A stretch of 64,000 bases of DNA from assembly GCA_902622595.1 (NCBI GenBank), contig CACNQM010000003.1, positions 1 to 64,000 on the forward strand. The letters run 5' to 3'. This stretch comes from an uncultured Bacteroidota bacterium. GTDB lineage: Bacteria > Bacteroidota > Bacteroidia > Flavobacteriales > Flavobacteriaceae. Made by a program: the position numbers and the translations under genes. Below, one piece after another: positions 15,415 through 23,656 of this stretch. The notes under the pieces are model-generated. The model saw only the letters and a program-made list of their open reading frames with translations. It was not told the origin of the DNA and did not search any database. Position 1 is the first letter of the stretch. Each line of letters opens with the position of its first letter.

Positions 15415-16199
15415 TGATTCACTATACTAAATTTATATCAAAAAATAAAAATGCAGAGTGGATAACATTTGTTCATGGAGCTGGTGGAAGTTCAACAATT
15501 TGGTATAAACAGATAAAATATTTTTCAAAAAAATATAATCTCTTGTTACTAGACTTAAGAGGTCATGGAAAATCCAAATCAATACCAATTAATCCTTTCA
15601 AAAAGAAGTACACATTCGATTCAATTACTAATGATATTCTTGAGGTAATTGATGCAGAAAAAATTAAAAAAACTCATTTTGTGGGAATATCATTGGGTAC
15701 CATTCTGATAAGAAACTTTGCTGAAAAATATCCTGAAAGAGTAAAGACTTTAATTATGGGAGGTGCTATAATGAAGCTGAATCTAAGATCTAAGATCTTG
15801 ATGTTTCTAGGTAATTCAACTAAGTCAGTTCTTCCATATATGTGGATTTACAGGTTACTTGCATTTATAATCATGCCAAATAAAAATCATAAAGAATCAA
15901 GATCTTTATTTGTTAATGAAGCAAAAAAATTATATCAAAAAGAATTCAAGAAGTGGTTTCAGTTGACTACTGAATTGGTTCCACTACTTAAATTTTTTAG
16001 ACAAATTGAAATTAAAATTCCAACTTACTATATTATGGGTGATCAAGATTATATGTTTTTACCATCAGTTAAAAATCTTGTTAAGGTTCATAATAAGTCA
16101 GAGTTACATGTTATCCAAAACTGTGGGCATGTAGTAAATATTGATAAGCCTGAGATTTTTAATAAGAGGATGTTAGACTTTTTAGAAAGATCAATTTAG
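15414..16199 (+). CDS. Alpha/beta hydrolase
   Basis: 261 residues of the classical fold. The oxyanion region is 'FVHGAGGSSTIW', the nucleophile elbow is GISLG (Ser93), the acid is probably Asp in 'MGDQDYMF', and the catalytic His is in 'NCGHVVNIDKPEIF'. A lid region of about 60 residues lies between about 120 and 185. No signal peptide is present, so it is cytoplasmic. It is translationally coupled to pyrF, but a link to pyrimidine synthesis is not implied. Esterase or thioesterase activity is likely; the substrate is unknown. Confidence 0.88.
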   Translation: MIHYTKFISKNKNAEWITFVHGAGGSSTIWYKQIKYFSKKYNLLLLDLRGHGKSKSIPINPFKKKYTFDSITNDILEVIDAEKIKKTHFVGISLGTILIRNFAEKYPERVKTLIMGGAIMKLNLRSKILMFLGNSTKSVLPYMWIYRLLAFIIMPNKNHKESRSLFVNEAKKLYQKEFKKWFQLTTELVPLLKFFRQIEIKIPTYYIMGDQDYMFLPSVKNLVKVHNKSELHVIQNCGHVVNIDKPEIFNKRMLDFLERSI

Positions 16200-17794
16200 T
16201 CTTTAGTTATATTGCTTGATTTCATAAAATCTTTCTTATTACCTGGTTGATATATTTCATATTTTATATCATCTTTACTTCTTCTTACCATTTCCTTAAC
16301 ATCTTTGAGTAAAAGTTTTGAATCAAATACAATTCCATCTTTAATAGTATATTTTACACCTCCAACACGAACTGCTTCATTTTTTTCATTAAGCTTTATT
16401 GCACCAGTACCATATAGGACCTTAAGATTCTCAAGAGGATTCTCTTCAATAATTAATAAATCAGCCTTTTTACCTATTTCAATTGATCCAATTTGATCAT
16501 CCATACCTAGTGCTTCAGCTCCATTAAGTGTTGCAGCTCTTATAACTTCGATTGGATGAAACCCAGCTTCTCTTAGTAATTCAAGTTCTCGTATATATGC
16601 AAAACCATATAATTGAAAAATAAATCCTGAGTCTGATCCTGTAGTCACCCTACCACCTCTATTTTTATATTCATTAACAAAAGTCATCCATAGATTATAG
16701 TTTTGCTTCCATGCTATTTCTTGTTCAGTGCCCCAAAAATGCCAATATGATCCATGAGAGATTCTACTAGGTTGATAAAATTCCCATAGACTAGGTAGAG
16801 TATATTCTTCATGCCACTCTGCTCTTCTTGCTCTATGAAGATCTCTACTTGCCTCGTAAATATTAAAAGTTGGATCTAATGTAAAATCAAGTTCTATTAG
16901 TTCGTTCATTACGTTATTCCAATGATCTGAATATGGTTTAGCAGCCTGTTCCCATAGTTTTCCAGCTTCTTCAAATCTATGTTGTTCATTTGAATAATTA
17001 TAGTAAGCTGGATAGTTCTGTATAGTTTTATCATCAAAAAGTGCTTCAGGCAAGCCATACCAATGCTCCATTGAGGTTAAACCAGCTCTAGCAGAATTTA
17101 AAACATTCCATCTTGCAACATTTAGTTGAGCATGATGCATTGCAGATCCTAGACCTAGTTTATTATTTTCCTCAAGGGCCGCATTCATTATATTTGGCTC
17201 TGCACCAAAAAACTTTATTCCGTCAGCTCCTTTTTTTGCGTTATACCTTACCCATTCTTTTGCAATTTCAGCAGAGGTTATTTCTTTATCAAATCCAGAT
17301 CCAAATCTTGAATAAATAATCAATCTAGGAGCGGCTATCTCATTATCATTGCTTTTTTTCTTTAAATCAAGACTGTAATCAATTCCACGTCCTCCTGGTT
17401 CTCTAACAGTTGTTATTCCATGACCTAGCCATAATTTAAAAACATAATCAGGCTCAGCACCCTGAGAAGTCCCGCCAATGTGTCCATGCATATCAATAAA
17501 ACCTGGAAGTACATACATACCTTCGGCATCTATTTCCCTACCTTTTTGGCTCAATTTAGGTCTTCTGCTTTCAATAATATCAACTCCGGGATATCCAACA
17601 TTCTTAATTGATTTGATTATATTTTTTTCAATTACTATATCAACAGGACCCAATGGTGGACTACCATTTCCATTTATAAGTGTTGCCCCTCTTATTATAA
17701 GTTGATCAAAAGGACCATCAGAAAATTTTTTTTCCTGTGCATAAAAATGAGTAAAAAATAATAAGCAAATGAGAGTTGTGATAAGTTTTTTCAT
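16196..17794 (-). CDS. Secreted amidohydrolase-family protein
   Basis: 532 residues with a cleavable signal peptide (hydrophobic to 'FFTHFYAQ'). The metal-dependent hydrolase core shows 'GFIDMHGHIGG' (HxH), 'GADGIKFFG' (Lys candidate), 'AMHHAQLN' and 'SMEHWYG' (His ligands) and 'TTGSDSGF' (Asp). The flanking composite beta domain ends with 'IGSIEIGKKADLLIIEENP', the standard amidohydrolase C-terminal segment. It acts in the periplasm or outside, probably on imide, amide or dipeptide-like bonds. Its stop overlaps the convergent hydrolase stop by four bases. The substrate class is not clear. Confidence 0.9.
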   Translation of the reverse strand: MKKLITTLICLLFFTHFYAQEKKFSDGPFDQLIIRGATLINGNGSPPLGPVDIVIEKNIIKSIKNVGYPGVDIIESRRPKLSQKGREIDAEGMYVLPGFIDMHGHIGGTSQGAEPDYVFKLWLGHGITTVREPGGRGIDYSLDLKKKSNDNEIAAPRLIIYSRFGSGFDKEITSAEIAKEWVRYNAKKGADGIKFFGAEPNIMNAALEENNKLGLGSAMHHAQLNVARWNVLNSARAGLTSMEHWYGLPEALFDDKTIQNYPAYYNYSNEQHRFEEAGKLWEQAAKPYSDHWNNVMNELIELDFTLDPTFNIYEASRDLHRARRAEWHEEYTLPSLWEFYQPSRISHGSYWHFWGTEQEIAWKQNYNLWMTFVNEYKNRGGRVTTGSDSGFIFQLYGFAYIRELELLREAGFHPIEVIRAATLNGAEALGMDDQIGSIEIGKKADLLIIEENPLENLKVLYGTGAIKLNEKNEAVRVGGVKYTIKDGIVFDSKLLLKDVKEMVRRSKDDIKYEIYQPGNKKDFMKSSNITKD

Positions 17795-17795
17795 T

Positions 17796-18167
17796 TTAAT
17801 TTAAAATTTTGTTTATTAAAGTAAATCCTGCATAAGCTAAAACAATACAAAAAAATACACTAGTTAAAATATATAAAATTGAATTTAGTAGATCATTAGA
17901 TCTTAATAAATTGAGGGTCTCGAGAGAAAAAGCAGAAAATGTAGTAAGCCCTCCACAAATACCAATTATCAAAAAGTAATAATAGTCTGACTTTAACATA
18001 TTATTACTAATTAGATAACCTATTATTATTCCAATTAGAAAACTTCCAACCATATTAACAGTTAGTGTTGAATATGGAAAAGATCCATCAGGAATAAGTC
18101 TGTTGAAAATAAATCTTAATACAGAGCCTAAACCACCACCAATAAAAACTAAAAGGAAATCTCTCAT
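17796..18167 (-). CDS. crcB: Fluoride channel Fluc/CrcB
   Basis: 123 residues with four hydrophobic helices, the usual size. The family motifs are 'GGGLGSVLRF' in helix 1, 'VNMVGSFLIG' (the central Asn) in helix 2 and 'GGLTTFSAFSLE' in helix 3 (the Na+-binding break and the Phe box). Fluc dimers let fluoride leave the cell passively. The start overlaps the stop of the upstream small membrane protein by one base (TAATG). No fluoride riboswitch is visible in the 40 bases before that gene. Confidence 0.95.
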   Translation of the reverse strand: MRDFLLVFIGGGLGSVLRFIFNRLIPDGSFPYSTLTVNMVGSFLIGIIIGYLISNNMLKSDYYYFLIIGICGGLTTFSAFSLETLNLLRSNDLLNSILYILTSVFFCIVLAYAGFTLINKILN

Positions 18168-18352
18168 TATCTAAATAAATTACTATATGCAGCTATGATC
18201 GATATAAAGACAATAAATATTATTAGGATCACGTATGAGTTCTTATAATATACTTTATTTATGTTTGAATCTTTTATATATGAGTAACTGATAATTATTG
18301 AAAAAAGAATTACAAATATTATAGCAAAAATAAGCTGTCCTTTAGTAAACAT
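18167..18352 (-). CDS. Small two-helix membrane protein coupled to crcB
   Basis: 61 residues: helix one about 5-23 (LIFAIIFVILFSIIISYSY), a basic loop (KDSNINKVYYKNS), helix two about 40-58. No family name recognised. It is translated just ahead of crcB with a one-base overlap, which supports a real gene and a shared membrane context, but there is no evidence it takes part in fluoride export. Confidence 0.65.
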   Translation of the reverse strand: MFTKGQLIFAIIFVILFSIIISYSYIKDSNINKVYYKNSYVILIIFIVFISIIAAYSNLFR

Positions 18353-18392
18353 TAACTAAATTTAAAATCTTTATGATGTAAATTTAATAATT

Positions 18393-18782
18393 ATGATTAC
18401 TAATGCCATTAATGCTGTTAAGGAATTTAATAAAGCTTTTAAAATAGAATATTCTGAAACTCAAGAAGCTAATCTTGATGATTCAATTATTGAATTAAGA
18501 TATAGACTTATGCAAGAGGAAAATAATGAATATTTAGAAGCTGCGAAAAAAAAAGACCTGGTTGAAATAGCAGATGCATTAGGGGATAAATTATATATTC
18601 TATGTGGTACAATCCTAGCTCATGGTCTTCAAGATAAAATTGTTGAGGTATTTAACGAAATCCAAAAAAGTAATATGAGTAAGCTAAGCATTGATGGAAC
18701 ACCTGTTATACGCGAAGATGGAAAAATTTTAAAAGGCCCAAATTATTTTAAGCCAAATATCAAAGATATATTAGATAGTTAA
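18393..18782 (+). CDS. MazG-like nucleoside triphosphate pyrophosphohydrolase
   Basis: 129 residues, all-alpha. The metal-binding signature of the MazG/all-alpha NTP-PPase superfamily is seen as paired acidic residues in 'RLMQEENNEYLEA' (ExxxE type) followed by 'EIADALGDKLYI' (ExxD). The tail 'GTPVIREDGKILKGPNYFKPNI' is shared with phosphoribosyl-ATP pyrophosphohydrolase-like phage and bacterial proteins. It probably hydrolyses an NTP or dNTP to NMP and pyrophosphate as housecleaning. It converges with ilvE one base away. Confidence 0.85.
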   Translation: MITNAINAVKEFNKAFKIEYSETQEANLDDSIIELRYRLMQEENNEYLEAAKKKDLVEIADALGDKLYILCGTILAHGLQDKIVEVFNEIQKSNMSKLSIDGTPVIREDGKILKGPNYFKPNIKDILDS

Positions 18783-18783
18783 A

Positions 18784-19833
18784 TTATTCTTCAACCTTGT
18801 ATCTCCAACCGTGCGGATCTTCGGCTAAATTTTGTTGAATTTTTACTATAGATTCTTTAATCTTATCTGCATAACTATCAGATACATCTTCAATTTCAAA
18901 TTTATCCTCTTTATATCCAAATGATGAAATTTTAGCAATTACTGCTGCAGTCCCGCAGCCAAATATCTCCTTTAAAGAACCTTCATCATACTTTTTAATT
19001 AATTCTTTTACAGTTATATCTCTCTCTTCAACATCAATACCTATATCTTTAGCAACTTGGATCACTGTTTTCCTGGAGACTCCATCTAAAATAGTATCGC
19101 TTGTTAAAGGAGTAACTAGCTTATCATTTATTCTAAATGCAATACTCATAGTACCCACTTCTTCAATTTTTTGATGATTAGTTGAGTCTGTCCAGACAAC
19201 TTGGTCAAATCCTTTAGCCATGGCTAAAGTCGTAGGGTAAAACGCAGCTCCATAATTTCCTGCAGCTTTTGCATATCCAGCTCCACCAGGTGCAGCTCTG
19301 CTAAATTTATCCTCAATATAAACACTTAAAGATTTTGAATAATATGAAGCACCAGGAGAGCAAATTATTAGAAATTTATAGTTAAGAGATGGACTAGCAG
19401 CTAACATTTCAGATGAAGAAAAAATAAAAGGCCTGATATAAAGTGATGAGCCCTGCTCATTAGACACCCATTCTTTTTCAATTTTCATTATATTATTTAA
19501 ACCGTCAAAAAAATATTTTTTTGGAAGTACTGGAATATCCATTCTAATACAAGATTTTTCTAATCTATTGTAATTTTCTTCGGGTCTAAAAAGCCAAAGT
19601 TGATCAGCTTTATCTTTGTATCCCTTCATACCCTCAAAAATAGCCTGTCCATAATGAAAAACATGTGTTGACGGGTCAAGGGTTAGTGATTCATATGGTT
19701 TTATTACTGGAGATTCCCATTGACCATTTTTAAAGTTACACTCAAACATATGATCAGTAAAAATTTCTCCAAATTTGATAGAATTGAAGTTAACATCATT
19801 TATTTTTGTGCTGTTTGATCTTTTGATTTCCAT
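18784..19833 (-). CDS. ilvE: Branched-chain amino acid aminotransferase
   Basis: 349 residues, class IV fold-type PLP aminotransferase of the long BCAT type. Recognisable segments: 'HVFHYGQAIFEGMKGY' (about 57-72), 'YIRPFIFSS', the PLP-lysine region 'GGAGYAKAAGNYG', and 'VEEVGTMSIAF' with the cofactor-binding Glu. The C-terminal 'EIFGCGTAAVI' is also typical. It moves the amino group between glutamate and Leu, Ile or Val in the cytoplasm. It is divergent from the epimerase-like gene, with only 29 bases between starts. Confidence 0.95.
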   Translation of the reverse strand: MEIKRSNSTKINDVNFNSIKFGEIFTDHMFECNFKNGQWESPVIKPYESLTLDPSTHVFHYGQAIFEGMKGYKDKADQLWLFRPEENYNRLEKSCIRMDIPVLPKKYFFDGLNNIMKIEKEWVSNEQGSSLYIRPFIFSSSEMLAASPSLNYKFLIICSPGASYYSKSLSVYIEDKFSRAAPGGAGYAKAAGNYGAAFYPTTLAMAKGFDQVVWTDSTNHQKIEEVGTMSIAFRINDKLVTPLTSDTILDGVSRKTVIQVAKDIGIDVEERDITVKELIKKYDEGSLKEIFGCGTAAVIAKISSFGYKEDKFEIEDVSDSYADKIKESIVKIQQNLAEDPHGWRYKVEE

Positions 19834-19862
19834 ATAATGCGAAAGATAAATAAAAAAATAAT

Positions 19863-20777
19863 ATGAAGCTACTAATAACAGGAGGTTCAGGTACTTTAGG
19901 TAAAAATATAACTAAACTTGCCGTATCAAAAAACTACCAAGTAAATATTCTAACAAGAAATAAAAAGCTCACCTCTATTAAAAATGATATAAATTATTAT
20001 TACTGGAATCCTAGCCTTAAAATAATTGATGATAGATGCTTTAATGGTGTTGACTCAGTAATTAATCTATCTGGGTATAATGTTTTTTGTTATTGGACGA
20101 ATAAAAACAAATCTAAAATTCTAGAAAGTAGAATAGAATCCACCTCATTTATACTTAGTCAAATAAAAGAAAGAAATATCAAGATTAAGTCTTTTGTATC
20201 TGCTTCTGGAATTGCTGCTTATAGAGATTCACTATCTGTTGTTTCAACTGAGGAAAATGGAGTTGATATTCCAAGTTCATTTATTAACCAAGTAGTAATT
20301 AAGTGGGAATCAAAAGTTAAAGATTACGAAAAAATACTTCCAGAAATCTCATTTTCTATTTTAAGAGTAGGTTTAGTACTCTCAAATCATGGAGGGCTTT
20401 TTAAGATTTCAAAAAACCTTTCCAAGCTATTATTATTATCTCCTCTTGGAACTGGTAAACAGTGGCAGTCATGGATTCATATAGATGATGTCTCAATAAT
20501 TTTTTTAAGATCTATTGAAAATAATGAGAGGGGTATTATAAACTTAGTCTCACCTAATCCAGTAATTCAAAAAGATTTATTAAGAATAATTGCACTTAAC
20601 AATAATTCAAAAATTATATTTCCAAATATTCCAACTTTTATTGTTAAGACCATTTTTGGTGAAATGTCTGAGTTAGTTTTATCAAGTCAAAAAGTGAGAT
20701 CTCAAAGATTAAATAATTATGTTTTTAAATTCTCTAAACTTGATTTAGCTATAAAAGATTTATCCAATAGAATATGA
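19863..20777 (+). CDS. TIGR01777-type epimerase-like SDR protein
   Basis: 304 residues of the extended SDR family. The Rossmann motif GGSGTLG is at 7-13 and 'VINLSGYNV' at about 70. The family signature 'SASGIAAYRD' stands where other SDRs have the active-site Ser and Tyr, and 'GTGKQWQSWIHIDDV' (about 196-210) is highly typical of this subfamily (YfcH/SDR39U1). The C-terminal DUF1731-like end holds 'LSSQKVRSQRL'. The biochemical role is unknown even in well-studied relatives. Its stop codon lies in the upstream region of grpE. Confidence 0.9.
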   Translation: MKLLITGGSGTLGKNITKLAVSKNYQVNILTRNKKLTSIKNDINYYYWNPSLKIIDDRCFNGVDSVINLSGYNVFCYWTNKNKSKILESRIESTSFILSQIKERNIKIKSFVSASGIAAYRDSLSVVSTEENGVDIPSSFINQVVIKWESKVKDYEKILPEISFSILRVGLVLSNHGGLFKISKNLSKLLLLSPLGTGKQWQSWIHIDDVSIIFLRSIENNERGIINLVSPNPVIQKDLLRIIALNNNSKIIFPNIPTFIVKTIFGEMSELVLSSQKVRSQRLNNYVFKFSKLDLAIKDLSNRI

Positions 20778-20788
20778 CATTCTGACAT
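20775..20788 (+). promoter_or_regulatory. Direct repeat TGACAT-TC-TGACAT upstream of grpE
   Basis: Two TGACAT copies two bases apart begin at the stop codon of the epimerase-like gene and end ten bases before the sigma-54-like site. They could be an activator site or a chance repeat. Confidence 0.35.
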
Positions 20789-20797
20789 AATTTTGAA

Positions 20798-20814
20798 TTG
20801 GCAATAAAATTGCA
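20798..20814 (+). promoter_or_regulatory. Sigma-54-like -24/-12 promoter upstream of grpE
   Basis: TTGGCAATAAAATTGCA has the GG and GC dinucleotides ten bases apart, as needed for RpoN, and differs from TTGGCACG-N4-TTGCA only at the two bases after TTGGCA. It ends 17 bases before the grpE start. A TAnnTTTG element (TAATTTTG, 20788-20795) lies directly upstream, so a housekeeping promoter is also possible. Confidence 0.55.
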
Positions 20815-20831
20815 GTAAATATTAATAAAAT

Positions 20832-21329
20832 ATGACAAAAAAAACCTCAAATACCAAAAAGGTTACAAAAGCCTCAAAGAAGAAATCTCCTTCCATTAAA
20901 GAATTAAATGAAAGCTTGAAACTTGAGAAAGAAAAATACGTTAGGTTATTTGCTGAATTTGAGAACTATAAAAGAAGAACTGCAAAAGAAAGAATTGAGT
21001 TATTTAAAACCGCAGGGAAAGATGTTCTATCAAGCTTAGTTCCTGTTCTCGAAGATTTTAAAAGAGCAATTTCACAAGAGGGTTCAAATTCTGACGATGA
21101 GGGAATTAATCTTATCTACAACAAGTTCAATGAGACTTTAAAAAATCAAGGCCTAATTGAGGTTGAGGTTAATTTAGGAGATGTTTTTGATGCTGAAATC
21201 CATGAGGCTATCAGTCAAATTCCTGCAAAGGATGAGAGTCAAAAAGGAAAAATTATTGATATAATACAAGGTGGCTATAAAATTGGGGATAATATAATCA
21301 CATATCCAAAAGTAGTCGTTGCCCAATAA
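20832..21329 (+). CDS. grpE: Nucleotide exchange factor GrpE
   Basis: 165 residues. A Lys/Ser/Thr-rich disordered start (1-25) is followed by the long coiled-coil helix containing 'YVRLFAEFENYKRRTAKER' (37-55), and then the beta-domain with 'DVFDAEIHEAISQIP' and the terminal 'GYKIGDNIITYPKVVVAQ', all typical of GrpE. It releases ADP from DnaK. dnaJ follows seven bases after its stop. dnaK is not in this window. Confidence 0.96.
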   Translation: MTKKTSNTKKVTKASKKKSPSIKELNESLKLEKEKYVRLFAEFENYKRRTAKERIELFKTAGKDVLSSLVPVLEDFKRAISQEGSNSDDEGINLIYNKFNETLKNQGLIEVEVNLGDVFDAEIHEAISQIPAKDESQKGKIIDIIQGGYKIGDNIITYPKVVVAQ

Positions 21330-21336
21330 ATAAAAA

Positions 21337-22449
21337 ATGAAAGAAGATTATTATGAAATTTTAGGAGTATCTAAATCAGCCTCAGCATCTGAAATAAAAA
21401 AAGCTTACAGAAAAAAAGCAATTCAATATCATCCTGATAAAAATCCTGGTGATAAAACTGCAGAAGCTAATTTTAAGAAAGCAGCAGAAGCTTATGAGGT
21501 ACTTAGTGACCCCAATAAAAAATCAAAATATGACCAATTTGGACATAGTGCTTTTGAAGGTGCTGGTGGTTTTGGAGGTGGTGGGATGAACATGGATGAT
21601 ATATTCAGCCAGTTTGGTGATATTTTTGGTAGTGCTTTCGGCTCATCTTTTGGTGGTTTTGGAGGAGGTGGTCAGAGAGTCTCTAAAGGATCTAACCTAA
21701 GAATTAGAGTAAAATTAACTTTAGATGAGATAATCAATGGAGTTGATAAAAAAATTAAAGTCAAACGAAAAGTATTATCTCCTGATTCGAAATTTTCAAC
21801 ATGTAATAATTGTAATGGAACTGGACAAGTAACTAGAGTTACAAATACAATCCTCGGAAGGATGCAGTCATCATCTGTGTGCCCATCATGTGGTGGATCT
21901 GGTCAATTAATTATTTCAAGAGGTCCTGGAACTGATTCTAATGGTATGCTTAATTCTGAGGAAACAGTATCAATAAATATACCTGCTGGAGTTGAAGAAG
22001 GTATGCAGCTTAAAGTATCAGGAAAAGGTAATGACTCTAATAACCCAAATGGAATCTCAGGAGATCTTTTAGTGCTTATAGAGGAATCTTCTGATAACAA
22101 TTTTACAAGAGAAGGAAAACATCTTCACTATGATTTATATATTAGTATATCTGAGGCTGCATTAGGAGTGTCAAAAGACATTCATCTTATTGATGGAAAA
22201 GTAAGGATTAAACTTGAGTCTGGTATACAATCTGGCAAAACTCTTAGACTAAGAAATAAAGGTATTCCTGATTTAAACGGTTATTCAAAGGGTGATTTAC
22301 TTGTACATGTCAATATCTGGACACCTAAAACTTTAAATAAAAAACAAAAAGATTTTTTTAAAGAAATGTTGGATGATGATAATTTTAGACCGAACCCAAA
22401 CAAAACAGACAAGTCCTTTTTTGAAAAAGTACGAGACATGTTTGCATAA
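21337..22449 (+). CDS. dnaJ: Chaperone DnaJ with a shortened zinc domain
   Basis: 370 residues. J domain 1-70 with HPD at about 33-35, a Gly/Phe-rich linker (about 68-115), a cysteine region and the two C-terminal substrate-binding domains (about 190-350). Only two CxxCxGxG-type repeats are present (CNNCNGTG and CPSCGGSG, about 148-195), where classical DnaJ has four, so one zinc site is expected instead of two. I recall other Flavobacteriia DnaJ having the same reduction, so this is probably lineage-wide. It partners with DnaK and the adjacent GrpE. Confidence 0.95.
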   Translation: MKEDYYEILGVSKSASASEIKKAYRKKAIQYHPDKNPGDKTAEANFKKAAEAYEVLSDPNKKSKYDQFGHSAFEGAGGFGGGGMNMDDIFSQFGDIFGSAFGSSFGGFGGGGQRVSKGSNLRIRVKLTLDEIINGVDKKIKVKRKVLSPDSKFSTCNNCNGTGQVTRVTNTILGRMQSSSVCPSCGGSGQLIISRGPGTDSNGMLNSEETVSINIPAGVEEGMQLKVSGKGNDSNNPNGISGDLLVLIEESSDNNFTREGKHLHYDLYISISEAALGVSKDIHLIDGKVRIKLESGIQSGKTLRLRNKGIPDLNGYSKGDLLVHVNIWTPKTLNKKQKDFFKEMLDDDNFRPNPNKTDKSFFEKVRDMFA

Positions 22450-22483
22450 ATAATTTTATCTTAGATACTCTAATAAACCTGAA

Positions 22484-23650
22484 ATGAGTAAAATCCTGAT
22501 AATTGAAGATGAGGAACCTATAAGAAGGGTGCTAGTAAGAATATTATCTGATGAAGACTCCAGCTTTGAAATTCAAGAAGCTTCTGATGGTAAAAAAGGG
22601 ATTGATCTAATAAAAAAAGAGTCTTTTGATTTAGTTCTATGTGATATAAAGATGCCAAAGGTAGATGGAATAGAACTTCTACAAAGAACAAGAAAGACAA
22701 ACACTACATTGCCTTTTATTATGCTTACTGGTCATGGAAATATTGAGACAGCAGTTGAGTCAATGAAACTTGGTGCTTATGACTTCATTTCAAAACCACC
22801 TGATCTAAACAGACTTATTAATTCAGTTAGAAATGCACTTGAGAAAAAGGAACTAGTAACTGAAAATAAATTACTAAGACAAAAAGTCGCAAAAAAGTAT
22901 GAAATTATTGGTAAGTCTAAACCTATTATGGAGATCCACTCCATTGTTGATAAAGTAGCTCAAACAGAAGCAAGAGTTTTAATTACAGGTGAGAGTGGGA
23001 CAGGTAAAGAATTAGTAGCTCATAATATTCATGAAAGAAGTAGTAGAAATAAGTCTCCATTCATTGAAGTAAATTGTGCTGCAATTCCATCTGAGCTTAT
23101 AGAGAGTGAATTATTTGGCCATTTAAAAGGTTCCTTTACATCAGCCGTAAAAGATAGACAGGGTAAGTTTGAAGCGGCTAATAATGGTACTTTATTTCTT
23201 GACGAAATAGGTGACATGAGTCTGGCAGCACAAGCAAAAGTTTTAAGGGCTTTGGAAGAAAATAAAATTCAAAGAGTTGGAAGTCAGAAAGATATTCCTG
23301 TTGATGTTAGAGTAATTGCTGCAACCAATAAGGATTTAAAAAACGAAATTGAAAACGGTAATTTTAGAGAAGACTTATATCATAGATTAGCAGTCATTCT
23401 AATTGAAGTTCCTGAACTTAGTAAAAGAAAATCTGATATACCTATTTTAGTCTCACATTTTTCTGAATTTATCTCTAAAGAGCAAGGAATTGAAACCAAG
23501 AAGTTTAATAAAGACTCTCTTAAATTATTGGAAGAATATAATTGGTCAGGAAATGTAAGAGAACTTAGAAATGTAATTGAAAGATTAATTATCCTCGGTG
23601 GCAACCCAATTACAAAAGAAGATATAAATCTTTTTGCCTCAAAAAAATAA
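22484..23650 (+). CDS. Sigma-54-type response regulator lacking a DNA-binding domain
   Basis: 388 residues. Receiver domain 1-120 with Asp9-Asp/Glu10, phospho-acceptor Asp54 and Lys104. The AAA+ domain (about 140-370) has Walker A GESGTGKE (169-176) and Walker B 'LFLDEIGD'. The sigma-54 contact loop, normally GAFTGA, reads GSFTSA (216-221). The protein ends about 20 residues after the R-finger/sensor II region ('GNVRELRNVIERL'), with no Fis-type helix-turn-helix. It follows grpE-dnaJ on the same strand, 34 bases after dnaJ. No cognate histidine kinase is adjacent. Confidence 0.92.
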   Translation: MSKILIIEDEEPIRRVLVRILSDEDSSFEIQEASDGKKGIDLIKKESFDLVLCDIKMPKVDGIELLQRTRKTNTTLPFIMLTGHGNIETAVESMKLGAYDFISKPPDLNRLINSVRNALEKKELVTENKLLRQKVAKKYEIIGKSKPIMEIHSIVDKVAQTEARVLITGESGTGKELVAHNIHERSSRNKSPFIEVNCAAIPSELIESELFGHLKGSFTSAVKDRQGKFEAANNGTLFLDEIGDMSLAAQAKVLRALEENKIQRVGSQKDIPVDVRVIAATNKDLKNEIENGNFREDLYHRLAVILIEVPELSKRKSDIPILVSHFSEFISKEQGIETKKFNKDSLKLLEEYNWSGNVRELRNVIERLIILGGNPITKEDINLFASKK

Positions 23651-23656
23651 AATTAT

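Noticed and set aside
18353-18392. Fluoride riboswitch before the crcB unit
   Set aside because: The 40-base interval is too short, and I see none of the conserved elements of that riboswitch.
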